Assembly (NCBI GenBank): GCA_002422065.1
Contig: DITO01000075.1
Coordinates: 10,626-17,137 of the forward strand
Direction: 5' to 3'
Source: Erysipelotrichaceae bacterium UBA6182
GTDB taxonomy: Bacteria; Bacillota_I; Bacilli_A; Erysipelotrichales; Erysipelotrichaceae
Length of the DNA: 6,512 bases
In this document: positions 4,743 to 6,512 of the stretch, piece by piece
Numbering within the stretch: position 1 is the first letter of the stretch
Layout of the letters: each line of letters begins with the position of its first letter
Program-made: the position numbers and the translations under genes
Notes under the pieces: generated by a model
What the model was told of the DNA's origin: nothing
What the model saw: only the letters and a program-made list of their open reading frames with translations
Databases searched by the model: none

Positions 4743-5678
4743 ATGACAAAAATAAAAGATATTGGTTTTCACGGTCATCAACGTAAAAACTTCTTTGAAG
4801 GCTGGTACTATAAAATAGTTTTGGAAGAAGCAAACATCACTCTCGCCCTTATACCAGGTGTATCTAACAGTACTCAAGACCCCCATTCCTTCATCCAAGT
4901 CTTTGTCTCACCACAAATGATTTTCAAATACATTCGCTTCAATCATAATGCATTTAGTGTCCAAGACAATCCTTTCAAAGTAACCATTGCACACAATCAT
5001 TTTTCACTAGAAACAATCAAAGTCATGATTGATGAAGAAGACTTCAAACTAAAACTTGAATGTACCCTTTCAAACATAACTCCAATTCATACAAACCTAT
5101 TATCACCAACGATTATGGGACCTTTTCATTACATCCCTCGTATGCAATGTAACCATGGTATTGTCTCCATGAATCATTACCTCAACGGAAATCTAGAACT
5201 CAACAGTACTAACTACTTGATTAAAAACCAAAAAGGATATATCGAAAAAGACTGGGGAACTTCATTTCCAAGGAAATACGTATGGTGCCAATCCAATCAC
5301 TTCTCAAATCCAAGTCTAAGTGTCTTTCTATCCATCGCCATCATCCCTATGATAGGATTTGAATTCGAAGGACTTATCGCAAATATATCATTCGACAAAA
5401 AAGAATATCGTTTCGCCACTTATACATTTGCAAAATTCAATATTGAAACTATCGATAACCACACACGCATCATCACATTGACCCAAAACAATTTAAAAGC
5501 TATCTTCCATATTTATTCCCCATCAAGCATCAGTTTAGTCTCACCAAAACAAGGATCTATGAGTGATATGATCAAAGAAGGACTAGAAGGAACAATTATC
5601 TTTGAACTCCACGAAAATGATACATTAATAATTAAAGATATAGGACATCATGGTGGTGTCGAATTCTCAGGTTATTAA
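4743..5678 (+). CDS. Tocopherol-cyclase-like family protein (lipocalin-like beta-barrel fold), function unknown in bacteria
   Basis: The 311-aa protein has both hallmark segments of the tocopherol-cyclase family. These are HGHQRKNFFEGWYYK near the N-terminus (residues 10-24) and GYIEKDWGTSFPRKYVW (165-181) with Q183, N185 and F187. In plants the family closes the chromanol ring of vitamin E. Firmicutes are not known to make tocopherol and no such pathway is visible here, so a role in binding or modifying a hydrophobic molecule is only inferred. Length is in the family range, no signal peptide is seen, and the rest is beta-rich with alternating hydrophobic residues. The start at 4743 follows GAGGA at 4731-4735 with a 7-base gap. 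An in-frame ATG at 4716 would overlap the -10 box and add a non-conserved nine residues. It is divergent from pepF and only 5 bases before yaaA, so the two are almost certainly co-transcribed. Confidence 0.88.
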   Translation: MTKIKDIGFHGHQRKNFFEGWYYKIVLEEANITLALIPGVSNSTQDPHSFIQVFVSPQMIFKYIRFNHNAFSVQDNPFKVTIAHNHFSLETIKVMIDEEDFKLKLECTLSNITPIHTNLLSPTIMGPFHYIPRMQCNHGIVSMNHYLNGNLELNSTNYLIKNQKGYIEKDWGTSFPRKYVWCQSNHFSNPSLSVFLSIAIIPMIGFEFEGLIANISFDKKEYRFATYTFAKFNIETIDNHTRIITLTQNNLKAIFHIYSPSSISLVSPKQGSMSDMIKEGLEGTIIFELHENDTLIIKDIGHHGGVEFSGY

Positions 5679-5683
5679 GCAAT

Positions 5684-6424
5684 ATGAAATTCATCTTATC
5701 CCCTGCCAAAACCCTAAAAATTCAACCCACAACAATCAACCCCACTATCCCTCAAACACATTCACTCACAGTTAAGCTACTTAAAAAACTCAAACAACTC
5801 AAACTAAACCAGTACGAATCAATCTTTTCAACATCCCAAAAACTCTCTCAACAAGTACATACATCCATGCACTCCAATGTGATTCACCCTGCTATCTATT
5901 ATTATCATGGAGAAGCTTTTAAATCACTAAATATAAGCGATATGAATGACAAAGACATTAGCTACATTCAAAAGCACGTTTATATCTATTCAGCCTTATA
6001 TGGACTTGTACGCCCCTTAGATGGCATCCAGTTTTACCGACTTGATTTTCTAACACCCTTAGAAAAATTGGGAGTAAACCATGCCCACACAATTATTAAG
6101 AAAGACATCACGCACAAACTTTCACACGATGAAGATGACGTTATCGTTTTACTATGTTCACAAGAGTATAAAGACATGATTGATTTAAGTAAGCTACGCA
6201 AACATAAGAAAATCATTGATATCATTTTCATTTCAATACAAAACGAAAAAGAAAAGATCGTTTCAGTTCATGCCAAACAAGCAAGAGGTTCATTCCTCAA
6301 ACAATGCATTATGTCATCAGTAACAGAGTTAGAAGGTTTATATAGTATCACTTCATTCAATGGTTGGAATATTGACATAGAAACATCAACCCCAACACAA
6401 AGAGTATATAAAAAGTCATTTTAA
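5684..6424 (+). CDS. yaaA: YaaA (DUF328) peroxide-stress protein
   Basis: In Escherichia coli YaaA is induced by hydrogen peroxide and protects DNA and proteins by lowering free intracellular iron; it is cytoplasmic. This 246-aa protein has the normal length and the family signatures. They are MKFILSPAKTL at the N-terminus, HGEAFKSLN (75-83), the highly conserved YSALYGLVRPLDGIQFYRLD (102-121), and a C-terminal ARGSFLKQCI. The Y-R-L-D/E and R-P-L-D motifs are intact. The start at 5684 lies 5 bases after the stop codon of the upstream gene and has no good ribosome binding site (GGTTATTAAG precedes it), which suggests translational coupling. Regulation by peroxide is plausible given the weak PerR-like sequence at the operon promoter, but is not proven. 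A hairpin terminator follows 12 bases after the stop codon. Confidence 0.95.
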   Translation: MKFILSPAKTLKIQPTTINPTIPQTHSLTVKLLKKLKQLKLNQYESIFSTSQKLSQQVHTSMHSNVIHPAIYYYHGEAFKSLNISDMNDKDISYIQKHVYIYSALYGLVRPLDGIQFYRLDFLTPLEKLGVNHAHTIIKKDITHKLSHDEDDVIVLLCSQEYKDMIDLSKLRKHKKIIDIIFISIQNEKEKIVSVHAKQARGSFLKQCIMSSVTELEGLYSITSFNGWNIDIETSTPTQRVYKKSF

Positions 6425-6434
6425 ATAAAAAAAA

Positions 6435-6460
6435 GCCACTGCACGAGTGGAAATTTTTTA
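6435..6460. terminator. Bidirectional terminator between yaaA and tRNA-Phe
   Basis: CCACT (6436-6440) pairs with AGTGG (6446-6450) around GCACG. On the plus strand the stem is followed by AAATTTTTT, serving yaaA. On the minus strand it is followed by C and an eight-base T run, serving the tRNA transcript. The flanking A and T runs can lengthen the stem. Confidence 0.8.
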
Positions 6461-6461
6461 A

Positions 6462-6512
6462 TGGTGGTTCCGGTCGGAATCGAACCGACGACACATGGAT
6501 TTTCAGTCCATT
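6462..6512 (-). tRNA. tRNA-Phe (anticodon GAA), 3' part only, cut by the window edge
   Basis: Read on the minus strand, the window holds the tRNA from about position 26 to the CCA end. The anticodon stem ATGGA/TCCAT (6507-6511 with 6495-6499) encloses the loop CTGAAAA, giving anticodon GAA at 6504-6502. A 5-base variable loop (6490-6494) follows. The T arm is GTCGG-TTCGATT-CCGAC (6489-6473). The 3' acceptor strand CGGAACC (6472-6466), discriminator A (6465) and encoded CCA (6464-6462) follow. The D arm and 5' acceptor strand lie beyond the edge; the 5' strand is expected to read GGTTCCG. More tRNA genes could lie upstream on the same transcript. Confidence 0.95.

Noticed and set aside
6034..6231. 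Minus-strand open frame of 65 codons inside yaaA
   Set aside because: It is antisense to conserved YaaA coding sequence and has no ribosome binding site.

Overview
The window is AT-rich and uses strong AAGGAGG-type ribosome binding sites, compact operons and TTGACA/TATAAT-like promoters. It also carries M48, PepF, YaaA and DUF2089/SHOCT-like families. Together these point to a low-GC Gram-positive bacterium (Firmicutes, possibly an Erysipelotrichia or Acholeplasma-like lineage; this placement is inference). The genes read through cleanly in the standard code, with TGG for Trp. All nine protein genes end in TAA or TAG.

Layout. (1) Positions 37-1492 hold a five-gene plus-strand operon with its own promoter and terminator. 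It encodes a 92-aa protein of unknown function, a DUF2089-type zinc-ribbon/HTH regulator with a SHOCT-like tail, two 46-aa proteins, and a 129-aa protein made of a SHOCT-like N-terminus plus a C-terminal beta-rich domain. (2) Positions 1493-2875 hold a single M48 (Ste24-like) membrane metalloprotease gene. Its promoter and leader contain dyads, and its terminator is shared with the convergent gene. (3) Positions 2881-4705 hold a minus-strand M3 oligoendopeptidase F gene (pepF). (4) Positions 4719-6460 hold a divergent plus-strand pair, a tocopherol-cyclase-like protein followed 5 bases later by the peroxide-stress protein YaaA. (5) The right edge cuts a minus-strand tRNA-Phe(GAA) gene, separated from yaaA by a bidirectional terminator.

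The most unusual part is the first operon. By eye its products look like combinations of a few shared modules. The regulator's tail resembles the N-terminus of the last protein. The first protein resembles the C-terminal domain of the last protein. The two 46-aa proteins resemble each other and look like a tandem duplication. The SHOCT-like/YvlB/LiaX relatives elsewhere suggest an envelope-stress link, but function is not shown by the sequence. The second region of interest is the pepF/tocopherol-cyclase-like divergent intergenic region. There two -10 boxes lie 16 bases apart in opposite orientation, so the two promoters must occupy the same DNA, and a weak PerR-box-like sequence overlaps the one leading to yaaA.

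There is no gene-free stretch longer than 300 bases. The longest gap (1463-1618) holds a terminator, a promoter and leader structures.
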